A stretch of DNA of 64,000 nt from Bursaphelenchus xylophilus. Its lineage: Eukaryota; Nematoda; Chromadorea; Rhabditida; Aphelenchoididae. The position numbers were made by a program, and so were the translations under genes. The notes below the pieces were generated by a model that ran no database searches, had not been told where the DNA came from, and saw only the letters and a list, made by a program, of their open reading frames with translations. Below are positions 21,261-31,399 of this stretch, piece by piece. Numbering within the stretch: the stretch's first letter is position 1; each line of letters opens with the position of its first letter. The stretch spans positions 3,658,001 to 3,722,000 of the forward strand of contig CAJFCV020000003.1 in NCBI GenBank assembly GCA_904066235.2. The letters run 5' to 3'.

Positions 21261-24200
21261 TTACGGATCTTTAGAAGGGCTCTTCTTCTCCATCAAGTCC
21301 TCTTGTTTCAAATCTTCACCTTCGTTTATATTATCCATGACATCAATCATTTCGAGATCTTCGTCCTTTCCAATTTCTTCCACTTTCTTCCCATCACCTT
21401 CTTCCTTCTCCAAAAGCCTTTCTTTTTCCATTTCCTCTTCAATTTTCTCTTCTTCCACTTCTTTTTCATCATCCTTTTTCTCCGTCATCTCCATTTCTTC
21501 CAAGGCTTTTTTCACTCTTCTCATTGCATCAGACTCTTCGAATCCGCTTCCAATTTTCATCTTATTCCCTTGTTCACCAAATGCTCCAACCATATTTCCA
21601 TTATCCATTGGCTTCTGTAGAAAAAAGACAATATTTTAGACCAAGTGTAATATAAAAACTGTGCTCAAACCCAAAAAATCTCGAACCAATCAAAGACTTT
21701 CGCATCTCAGCACCTCAAAAAAAGAATAGCAGACCAACAACTCGCAATTTTAGACTAGACCGCACTCAACTAAAAACAAAAGATTCAAAATTTCAGACCA
21801 AGACCATCAAAAAATGCTAAAACACATCCAAAAACATTCAAAAAATCGACAAAATTTTGTGTAAACCATCAAAACCAACAACGCCGTGCACGGTGCTCGC
21901 TTAGAGTACCTCTTTGAAACCAATTTCAGCGCCTTCACCGATTGGTGCACTTGGATTTGGAGTCGAATTATCCGGGACAGCTGGTGGATAAAAGAAGTAC
22001 TGAGGCTTGTAATCTGGGGCCTTCTCCTCATTGGTTGGGTCATCGGTGACAAAGGTAGAGGTGACTTGGGCTGGCATGAGCTGGAAATGAAACATTATGG
22101 CCAAAAATTTACAAATTTATTTGACAATTGAGAAAAAAAATATCCAGGGTAAGACTTGACCCAAAAATGTGAGAAATCGTAGCTTTATGAAATTTTATAT
22201 AACTCCATCATTGTATGTACAAAATTTTCTGCCTTATCACGTCATAATAATGTCTTATGACACGAAAAATACCTTTATATTCAACTGTTGTCAACTCGAG
22301 GAACACTTGACCCAAAATTCGGCAGACTTGTCTCATTCATAGAAAAATTATGTAATCTGGTCTCCATGACAATACAGCTTCATATTTCCAAAACAAAAAC
22401 AGAATAGAACATTCCAATCCATCCGTTTTTAAGTCAACTCTTCCCAGAATGAGTCAAGTCTTCCCCTCTTCCCCAAACTCTTCGCAAATCTTTAAAAAAA
22501 TTCCTCAAAAGACCCAAAAAAACCTACCTGTGGAACATAATCCGGTGGTGGAGCTGACGGTTGAGGTGGTACCAGCGTATCTCCGGTTCGAATCCCCTCC
22601 GCAGGCATTGCAATCATATTTCTAACCGGAATCGAGCCCACCAGCATTGGGACATCAGCCGCGACAGTCGAATAAAACGTGCTCGTTGTGACCACACTGA
22701 CCTTGATGATGTAATCGACTTGGATGATCTGACAAATATTGAAACTCGGGACGACGGGCGTCAACTGGAGGACATCTTCGAAGGTCCAATTGCCGACTCG
22801 AGGCTCGTTGAAGGTTTTTTGAGTGGTTGCAACAACTTGACGGTGTTCCTTTTGCAGCATATTCGCGTGCTGTTGGATGTGGGGAACGTAGACGACACGA
22901 TTGGAGCAGCGTTCGGCGGTGAAATGTTGGATTTGGTAGACCTAGAAGTAAAATAAGGTTGAATAAAGTGAGGAAAGACAATTTTTTCAAACCAAAAAGA
23001 CCCAAAAATTCATCAAAAACCCATTACAACTTCATTTCCCCCATTAATCGCCACCAAAATCAGCAGAGAGAAACACTTGACCCAATTTCCAAAGTTCGGG
23101 TCAAGTGTCCCCCTTGGCCAAAATTCCTTCTAAACCAATAACCAATTTTTTCCACACCTCCCAACTCTCATAAATCTTCCCAACTCACCTCGGTAAGGAT
23201 CTTCTTAACCCCTTTGCTGGCATGATTCTGGATTTCCACTCGAACCGGGATCAATTCTCCTGGAACAAATCCACTCTTTTGGACAATCAATCGGATCATA
23301 AGACGACCATGTTTGAAGCAGCAACATCCAATTTCTTGATGACTATCTCGGAGCAATGGATATCCCGAATAAGGCAGAGAGTTGAGATCAAAATGGGGAA
23401 GAACGGTGAATCCGACTTGGTGACGGTTGTCGATCCTCCACGGGCGGTCGATTTTGGCTTTGATGAAGTAGCGGATGAATCCAAAGGAACCTGAAAAAAT
23501 CATGTTATTTTTACAATTCGACTAATCGAAAACAAAATATATTTTTTTTTTATCGAAAGAACAGTAACAAGGTCGTATTTTACTCTCCCAAAACTTCTAA
23601 ATCACAATCCAGCTCCATTTTCCTGGTTATTCAACCAAGGGCAACACTTGACCCAAAGAGTCAACTGTTTCTCTTGGACCCAAAACTACTCAAACCTTCA
23701 AAATTAGCCATCCGCAGTCTCCAAACTTCCAAACTCACCTTCAAAAGTCGGTGGAGCATTGGGAGGGATGTGAAATTGGAAGGGAAATCTCATTTCGCCC
23801 ACTGGCAAGTGTTTTTGTCCTGGCGGCGGAGCCCAAACGCATTTGCTTTCCTTGACGTACATGATTTCCGATGAGTACAGGACGTTCTCCGTGTGCAATT
23901 TTCCTTCACTGAAATTATTTCTTATTATTTCAACATCATTTACAATAATGGGAAGACTTGACACATTTTGGGTCAAGTGTTTCTCTCAGATCAAAAGTGG
24001 CAAAAACCAGGGGTGGTCAGCGGGCCGGGCTGGCCCGGCCCGGCCCAAACGGGCCGGCCGGCCTCAAAAATGGAAATTGACAAACGGGCCGGGCCCGTCA
24101 CGGGCCGGGCCCGTCACGGGCCGGGCCGGGCCGGGCCGCGGGCCTGGGGTTTTTTCCGGCCCGGCCCGGCCCGTCTAAAATACAATGCCAAACCGTTGGC

Positions 24201-26796
24201 ATTCATTGTTTTCGCGCCGGGAAAATTAATTGATGTTGTTATAGTTGCTGTTTCTCAAGTTCTAAAACGTTTACAAGTCTATAGTTCAATTATAGAACCA
24301 CAAAGCTATCACATTGATCCTTTACTAGCTAGATCAACGCCTTTTTTGCCTCAGTTTAGATCCCGAGCCTGGGCGCAGTTCGCAGAACCCTCTATAGACG
24401 GGCCTGCACGGGCCGGGCCGGGCCGGGCCAGGCCCGTCACGGGCCGGGCCGGGCCGGGCCTGGAAAAAGACTAGACGGGCCGGGCCGGTCAATTAGACGG
24501 GCCGGGCCGCGGGCCGAAAATCGGAAAAATAGGGTCCGCTGACCACCCCTGGCAAAAACGGGCGTGAAAGATAAAATAAAAAGTAAAGAAACTTACTGTC
24601 GATAACTTTCGCTGACATACCACGAGGTTTTGGCTTTACCTTGGAAGATGACTTCCACGGCGCGGGCTTTGACCGGCTCGGAAGTTCGAAGGATTACGGT
24701 GCCCGAGACAAAGTTGCCGGGATAAAACCAGCCATTCGGGTTGTCGAGGATGATTTGGAGGACGTCCATGCCGCTGAAATACCAAAAAATTTTTACATTT
24801 GATCTAAAATAACATCAAAAATCGTAAAATATGCAAAAATTTTTAGTCAATGCAACATATTCGTTATCGTAACGAAATATTCCGGCCAAAACATCGTATT
24901 CACCGTTGAAAACTCGATTCTCTGGTCGTAAAACGAAAGAGGAAACATCAAAAAGTCATGAAGAATATCATGTTTGTGATATTAAACACAAAAAAACGCT
25001 CGCTGATTCATGTGATTGTGAATGAACAGCCCGGAAATATCGTCTAAAGTGCTGTCCACAGGGTGCGGCCCCATCAATGGAGCAGAGAAGCTCAACTTAT
25101 GAAATTTTAGACAAAGCAATCGGGGTTTAAATAGTCGAAAAGGGCTGATAAACTTTTGCTATAGCGATAAACGAACGAAAAAGTTGGCGGCCGGCGCGTT
25201 ACTCAGCAACATCACACCGAATTCGGGGTGTAATTCGCGGAAAATTGACAACAACACCGATGAGTAATGTCTCATTCCGTAAAAGAGCGGGGATTTTTTG
25301 TCCCAGCCCTGTTTCCACCCGTCATTTGGAGAGTTTCTCTTTTTGCAAGAGCTGAGTAAGCCTACAAATCGGGAAACAGTCGGTTCTGGGAATTAAACAG
25401 AGAGAAAATAGGCGTTCTCAGGTGTTTTTAACAGAGTTTTAACATTTTATTGTAGTATACTGATGTTTTCGATATTATTTATAGGTTTGGAAGCTTTTAT
25501 ATTTATAATTCTGTTAAAAGTTTCGAGGAAACGTAATTATTTACTATTTTACAACGTTTTCGCAACAAAAACGCAAACTTTTTATCGTTTTACTCCACGC
25601 GGATTCGACCCCGGGACCTTTGGATTGACAAGAAGCCTCCAAACCACTACACTATAGGAGCACGGCTACTATAACATCGCCAAACACTTGGGGCGCTCTA
25701 GTTACCAGCCTGGTTGATATTACATAACACTATTGTGCAATATTACCACTGAATACGCAAGACATACTCTGTATTCTTGACCTATATTGCATTAGACATC
25801 AAAATTTTTGGGAACTAAAACTCAAGAGAATTCCAATCAAATTCAAAATCCCCACCTCAGATCAGGAAGAGCGTATATGGCCCGTCGCACCAATGGCACC
25901 ACAATGGGCTTTCCTGGGTTCTTTCCGAGCTTTTTGTCCAGTTTACAGCACTTGTGCTTCTTCCCATCGCTGTGAATGTTTGTCCGACAACAACGACAGC
26001 ACAGGCAGCTGCATATCAACGACCCACAACACATCCTGAAATGCAACAACATTAGAGTTTTAGGTAGTTCAACGAAAAATTATGTTACTCTTGGCATTTG
26101 ATCAAAAAACGGAAAAAATAGGTAAAATAGGCGCAAATAAGCATGAAAATGGCTAGAATAGTAAGTACAAGCCACAGACGTTCTAATAAAACAAAAAAAT
26201 CTTCAGATAATAAAAAAGCAGAAACATAGCACATTACACTTGACATCAGACATTAAAGATGCCAAAAAGAAAACAAAACACAACAAATTTTAATTGAACG
26301 GCAACCAAATAGCTGCTAAAACATTCTACCAAGCTTTCAAAAAAAGGACATGCCTGCAAAAACGCGGAAAGAAACATAAATTACATTATACTTGATCAAA
26401 GTTTGGATCAGAAAAAATCGGCAAAACCCTGAAAACTATAGTCCACGATAAACCCAAACAGTAATCAAGCTCACTATCCGGCATTATAAAACCCATCGCC
26501 ATCTAAAATTTCCATTATTCGGCAATTTTTAGATCAAATTATATTACACTAGGGAGCAGCTCCAATTTGACCATTGAAATCGTATTAAACCGAAAACCAT
26601 TCCAGCGGAACGGTTCCTTGGACCAAAACATAGCTATTTCACACAAAAGGCCGCAATTTTCAAGCACTCAGCGAACAAAAGAAGTCAGATTCACCTTATT
26701 TTAGGTCAAGATCCAAAGCATTTGAAAAAATCAGCTCAAAGCCAACAAAGTAGGATAAAAACCTAAACTTTACCTGGCTGGAGGTGGTCGCGGCAT
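21261..26796 (-). CDS. Arrestin-domain-containing protein (alpha-arrestin type), 596 aa
   Basis: Alpha-arrestins are adaptors that link membrane cargo to ubiquitin ligases and endocytosis. Eight exons keep phase: 26796-26774, 26035-25856, 24773-24597, 23908-23739, 23490-23189, 22941-22528, 22080-21910 and 21614-21261. The N-terminal arrestin fold runs from about residue 68 (MDVLQIILDNPNGWFYPGNF, then V-GTV-L), with the usual FPFQFHIPPNAPPTFEG stretch near residues 170-186. The C-terminal fold follows (SGFVPGELIPVRVEIQNHAS). A PPDY motif (about 416-419) fits NEDD4-type WW-domain binding. Two parts are unusual: a cysteine-packed N-terminus (CCGSLICSCLCCRCC), possibly palmitoylated, and a highly acidic, Glu/Lys-rich tail of about 117 residues. 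An alternative start is the ATG at 26034, which would drop the MPRPPPAR leader. Intron 3 holds a hAT-like MITE. Confidence 0.92.
22152..23980. repeat. ACTTGACCC motif cluster in arrestin introns
   Basis: The block ACTTGACC(C), or its complement GGGTCAAGT, recurs in successive introns: at 22154, 22305, 23075, 23099, 23646 and 23971, with near matches TCAAGTC at 22454 and GACTTGAC at 23955. All lie in introns and none in the intervening exons. The core CACTTGA/TCAAGTG equals the known NK-2-class homeodomain consensus, but any regulatory role is inference. Confidence 0.6.
24008..24551. mobile_element. hAT-like MITE, extremely GC-rich, in arrestin intron
   Basis: Terminal inverted repeats start CAGGGGTGGTCAGCGG and end CCGCTGACCACCCCTG. 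The element is flanked by an exact 8 bp duplication, GCAAAAAC, at 24000-24007 and 24552-24559. Target duplication length and CAGGG ends fit the hAT superfamily. The two sub-terminal blocks are built of GGGCCGGGCC and CACGGGCCGG repeats, while the middle (about 24180-24390) is ordinary AT-rich sequence. There is no transposase; the open frames through the repeats are artefacts of base composition. Confidence 0.9.
25591..25661 (-). ncRNA. tRNA-like sequence (probable tRNA relic or SINE head)
   Basis: On the minus strand it contains TAGTGTAGTGG, matching a Pol III A box, and GGGTCGAATCC, one base off a B box, at tRNA-like spacing. CTCC and GGAG at the two ends pair as part of an acceptor stem. 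The D and T stems do not pair properly, so I do not call a functional tRNA. It shares GGT-TGGA-GC and TCGA-TCCGC-TGG blocks with the tRNA-like modules at 9041-9117. Confidence 0.45.
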
Positions 26797-27432
26797 ATTC
26801 CAACACTATAATAGCTTAGTCGTCTCAATTTGGATACGAAAAAAGTCGAATCAGCGAAAGTCCAAAAGAAAAACAAAAAATTCCCAGAAATTATTCATAC
26901 ATGCGACTAAAGCGAAACAAGGCGGACAATAGGATGCATCAATGATGCGGCGGAAATGGCGAGTGATCATTGCAAATTGGTCTGAAGAATCTTTGAGTTG
27001 CAGCGATTTTTCTTGGGAAGGAGAAGAGTTGACCCGGCATAGTGGTAAATGTGACAAGTGTTGCTCTTGATGAGAGAATGATTACAAAAGTTGTAAAAAC
27101 TAAGAAATTAGGGTTGGACACAGTGTTATTGTATGTCTTCTGCGGTTTAATTCAAATTTTTTGAATGTTTCTCATATAGATTATATTGCACTTGAACATC
27201 TGATGGATCAAGGGCCTTCTAAACCAATTTTTCTTGCCAATTAGGCCGGCCAATGTATACAGAATGACGAATCAGATAATTAGACGGCCCATTAGCTATT
27301 CACCCCTCTAAATTGTAAATTTTTTTGATCAAAAACTTCAAGGAAACATGCTAGAACATATTATATTTATTAAATCTCTGTCATGATATGCCCAATACAT
27401 TTGTTTGTACATACAAGTAAAGTTCGAATCCG

Positions 27433-28548
27433 TTACTTTGTCTGCTCCAGCATTTTCTGTAGAATCTCTTCGTATGGCACTTTCTCGACCCACATTAAAA
27501 GTGATTTTGTAAGGGCTTGGTAGTCAGTTAATTGGACATCCTTCGAAAACGATTTGAAACATTCGTCGAGGAAGGCTTTTAACTGAAAGTAAATATTATT
27601 TAGGGTATATTGAAAGTATTGAGACCAAATATAAGGCTTGATTTGATATCAAAACAAAGGTTTTTATATTATACTAGGTGATGTCTAAGACAATAAAAAA
27701 AAGTAATTTATAATGTTTCTACTATACAGATGGGGTATCTAGCCTCAAGATGATAACATGTAGAGACTATCCATCTAAAAAAATTACTGTTTTAGAAGAT
27801 CTTCGATAACAAATATTCAATTTTATCCAAAAGTCATCATAAAAATCGAGTTGCTTATTTTTTATAGTCATATCTTGTCCCCAAACAATTTTTTAGCCCC
27901 AATTTTGACAATTTCAACACCGCTGCTATCGACTTACCACTTGCATCTGCATTGGCTGAGGTTTGTCCGCTCCCATATTTTCATACTGCTGTATTATCAT
28001 GCACATGGCCGCTTGTTGAGAGGTGTATCCGTTGATCTGTTTTTCCTTTTCAGCGATGGCCTCGTCCAGTGATTTGACATAATCAGCGGCTCTGAATAAT
28101 ATCGAAGCGTTTGTTGTTTTGCAGCCGGCAAAAGAGGTCGATTGGGGGAGAAGCTCTTTCAGGTCGCTGTAACCGGTCTGAAAAAGATGATTATCCTGTT
28201 AAAAATACTCTTTTTCTATAATCAGCATACTCTAGAGGGCCGTAGTTAATTGAAAAATTATAGAAAATAGCAAAGAAAGTTGTAGGATTACAATTTTTTG
28301 TGATTTTTATTAAGAAATATGTAAAATAGTGGTAAATTCAACCTTAAAATCTTTGGAAATACAATTTTAATTAATCTACTATCATTTGCAACTACTCAAA
28401 ATAGTATTTCCAATCTTTACCACACTTTATTTCGCACTTGAACTCCTAAAATCCTCAAAAAATAATCAAAAAATCTCACATTTATCGCCTCTCTCCGTTG
28501 CCGCTCGCATCTCAGGTGTGTCGCCTTTTTCCTCTCACTTGAATCCAT
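27433..28548 (-). CDS. bHLH-zip transcription factor, Mlx / MXL-2-like, 152 aa
   Basis: Exons 28548-28480, 28177-27938 and 27582-27433 join in phase to 459 nt. The basic region (RKKATHLRCERQRREAIN) has the His, Glu and Arg that contact the E-box CACGTG in class B bHLH proteins. Helix 1 (GYSDLKELLPQ), the loop, and helix 2 (KTTNASILFRAADYVKSLDE) follow at about residues 24-62, and then a heptad-bearing stretch (IAEKEKQINGYTSQQAAMCM). The C-terminal exon is a helical segment of 49 residues. Length and the GCKTTNA loop fit Mlx, the obligate dimer partner of Mondo; in C. elegans this is MXL-2, partner of MML-1 in metabolic and lifespan control. The orthology is inference from residue pattern, and other Max-like factors are possible. 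It lies 637 bp upstream of the arrestin gene on the same strand. Confidence 0.85.
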
Positions 28549-29801
28549 AGTAATCTGTTAGTTTATTTTACAATAATTAGTTTTTTTACAATTTAGAAGC
28601 AATAGAAATCTTTAATTTACTAAAAATTGGGAAAGACCGAGAGAAAAATATTATTTTCCCGCTTTCTCCAGACCCTCACGTGGTTTTGGAGAGGGGAGGG
28701 GGGAGCCGCGGCTGTCTCTGTAAAAAAAAGAGACCACGCTATCACTAAACACAAGAGAATGTGTTTTTGGACGGGAAAGAAAGGGAAGAAAGGGTTCAGA
28801 AAAAGGTGAAGAAAGAATAGGAGTTTATAGAGAGAGAGGAGAGAAAAACAGAAAAGCAATTGACAGAAAAAAAGAGTTGAGTGATTACTGTAGGGCAATC
28901 TGGGTTTACGATCACGCCACAAAACAGATTTCACAATTGGAAAAATATAAAAATGGATTCTATTGTCTGTACAACAAAATTCAAGGTACCTAAAAATTCA
29001 TCGACAGCAGATTTTTTCTGCTTCTGCTGAGCGGTCGGTTTCTGCTTTTTCATCTCCGAAAATGTCGAACAACTCTCTGATCCAACCCCCTAACTCTACC
29101 AATGACACTCATCATGGAAAAATGAGTGGAAACTCATCATGGAAAAACAAAGGACTATCTCAGGTATGGAACAAACCATTGCCAAACTTTTGGCCAAAGT
29201 CGAAACCTTGGAAGCGCAAGCCATGGCAAAGCCTCAAGCAACCACCAACATCCCATTATCTCGGCGTTGAACAGTCGTTCCATTGTGTTATAAATATATC
29301 GATATTTTTGACAGGTAAATTTGCTATAGTATTACAACCAAATCTTTGCACAAAAAACTTCCGCTTCTCTCTAAAACGCACAATTTCCGGGGTCTCAATT
29401 TCCCACTACGCTTTGAAGATCCATCTATTATACAGAGATTCAGATCGTGAATGTTGCTGCGGGCTGTGCACGTCAAAACACGGCCAAAGGTTTTCTCCGA
29501 AAAACTGGTTGTGACGAAACGCCACATTGACTATATCTTGGGCAAAAGTAACTTTCAACTACGCTGGATTGACGTGCTGTGGAGCTTCTTTTTCTTGGGT
29601 TGGTTAATTAGTAAAAAAAAATAAAATTGCATTGGTCTTTGTATGTATTATTCATTCAAATAACTGGGTTTTCCTCGGGCCACGATTAACGACAGTAGCA
29701 GCAGGATGACAATCAAATCTACTGTAGTTTTGACTGCAGAATTTCGGCTAATTTTTCTTGACATTTATTGCCCTTTAATTTGCATAGATTTCATAACCAA
29801 A
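28549..29801. other. Intergenic; a degenerate 183-codon frame without support
   Basis: The longest frame, 28963-29514 on the plus strand, has no recognisable domain. A different frame of the same DNA reads MEKQRTISGMEQTIAKLLAK and looks like a coiled coil, which hints at a decayed coding sequence, perhaps a retroelement gag. A short direct repeat (CATCATGGAAAAA) occurs at 29111 and 29139. I do not call a gene. Confidence 0.4.
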
Positions 29802-31284
29802 TTAACCAAAGAAACCGCCGAAGAAGAATCCAAATGGCGAGCAAGGGTTGCACGGAGGTTTAGTCTTCAGGGAGATGGTAAATGGGGTTTGAGGCTTCGT
29901 AGAGCTGGTAGATGGGGCGAGCGTGGTAAAATTCTTGCGTCTACGATTGAACTTGTCGTTCTTGTCGATGGCGGGAATCAGGAAGACGGGTTTCTTTTCC
30001 GAGTCCGTAGTCCACGCCATTTGATCGTCAATGTAGTAGTCGACTCTGTAAAACGACGATTTTTGCTTTTATTTCACGACTGTTGGAGTTGAATTCTAAA
30101 GTCTTACCCGGAGGCATGATCGTAGATGAAATAGGAGCAGCGGGGATTTAATTCTGGCTTGTCGCAATTTTGATTCGCATCGCAACAGAAGGCATAAATA
30201 GTGGCGTCTTTTGTGTGATAAATTGGGTTTCTTCTTTTGACCAAAATTGTTTTGTCGGCATCCAGATCATCGACACAGTATTGGTCATCTTTTTCGAGGT
30301 CCTGAAAAATGTAATTGGTAGTCGTGTAAGGTCCGAAAATTGATCACTTTCTGTTTAAATTACAAAAGTGCTTACCCAGCAAACCTTCTTCATATCTCCA
30401 ATATCTTTGCTGATTTCGTTGGGTGGAATGTCATCAAACCTTATGATTGGCGCATCTTGATCGCCGCAGTGAAGATTGTCAAGTCTGACCACGTCCTCAG
30501 GGCCGATACTCATGTACTTCCCCATTACGTACACATGAGGCCGGTATGTCATGTTCTCCCAGTTCAGCTTGTACGCACAAACTTCGCCGCTACAAATGGA
30601 GCCTGTCATCAATGCTAGGGCACGTCAATCCAAAATAGAAGAAAAAATTCCCGCCCCTTTTTGGTGATTCGTTCAAGAAATGTCATGAAAACGATACGAA
30701 GTTTCGAAACGGTTCAGGAAATGGGCTGGATTGACGTGTAGGGTGTTGCACTTACGTTGCCGTGTTGTATGTCTTCAGCTCTTTGGAGTCGGCAATCTCG
30801 TACAGAATGTCGCCAAACTTTTCATTAGACTCTTTTGAGGGGAAGAATACCAATGCGTTCGGCTGTGCTTCGATCTAAAAAGTACAAAAATCGTAATTGT
30901 GATCGGTAAATGTCGGCTGCATGTTGCCCTCAAAAGTCGCGACGCCCTGCTGTAGACTTACATAAGGATATTTCGTCTGTTTGGCAACTTCTTGGAAGCT
31001 CTCGTTCCTTCTGACTGGAATTACAAGTGCTCAGACAAAGCAAATATTATAAAACAATATTTTCTAGGCCCCAATTACAACTTACGCATTGCAATATGGT
31101 AGAAGCCGGTTCCATTTCCCGGAGCGATTGCTATGTACTTCTCAAAGTCGTCGGCATTTAGCGGGACATAGTTACGATTGGGATAGACCTTTTTGATGTT
31201 CTCCAAGACATTTTGGGATGAGCGATAACCACTGACAGAACACAGTGCAGCTACAAGAAGGCAGAGGAGCAGTTGACACCGCAT
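29802..31284 (-). CDS. Array family copy A: secreted Cys/Thr-tail protein, 340 aa
   Basis: I do not recognise the family; the function is unknown. Six exons keep phase: 31284-31086, 31014-30962, 30874-30756, 30589-30376, 30301-30108 and 30045-29802. A signal peptide (MRCQLLLCLLVAALCSVSGY) is followed by the family start SSQNVLENIKKVYPNRNY and DDFEKYIAI. Next come LVFFPSK and FGDILYEIAD, then CAYKLNWENMTYRPHVYVMG, GPEDVVRLDNLHC and KVCW. After these come YCVDDLDADKT, NPIYHT, FCCDAN and RCSYFIYDHASG. A Thr/Ser/Pro linker leads to a tail of paired Cys and Phe/Gly (PCNPCSPFGFFFGGFFG). It is the only copy on the minus strand and shares a 136 bp upstream region with copy B. It retains the intron after YDHASG, which copies E, G, H and I have lost. 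It is probably a secreted, O-glycosylated product. Confidence 0.9.
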
Positions 31285-31317
31285 GATTGCTTAATAGTGG
31301 AGGTCGGAAGTCTGGGG

Positions 31318-31323
31318 TTTATA
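31318..31323 (-). promoter_or_regulatory. TATA box of array copy A
   Basis: TATAAA on the minus strand lies 34-39 nt before the ATG at 31284, implying a very short leader. It faces away from the TATA box of copy B about 70 bp away. Confidence 0.6.
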
Positions 31324-31391
31324 TTTTGATTAAATTTGCTAAATTTGCATTATTTTCTAATCAACCGGTACATTTAATTAAGCTTCTGAAT

Positions 31392-31399
31392 TATAAATA
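31392..31399 (+). promoter_or_regulatory. TATA box of array copy B
   Basis: TATAAATA lies 29 nt before the first ATG (31421) of copy B and 38 nt before the second in-frame ATG at 31430. Together with the copy A box it forms a compact divergent promoter. Confidence 0.6.

Noticed and set aside
23968..24474. 168-codon Gly/Arg/Pro-rich plus-strand frame
   Set aside because: It is produced by the GGGCCGGGCC repeats of the hAT-like MITE, where stop codons are rare by composition.
28963..29514. 183-codon plus-strand open frame
   Set aside because: No domain or codon pattern typical of the real genes here; another frame of the same DNA looks at least as protein-like, so it is more likely a decayed sequence.
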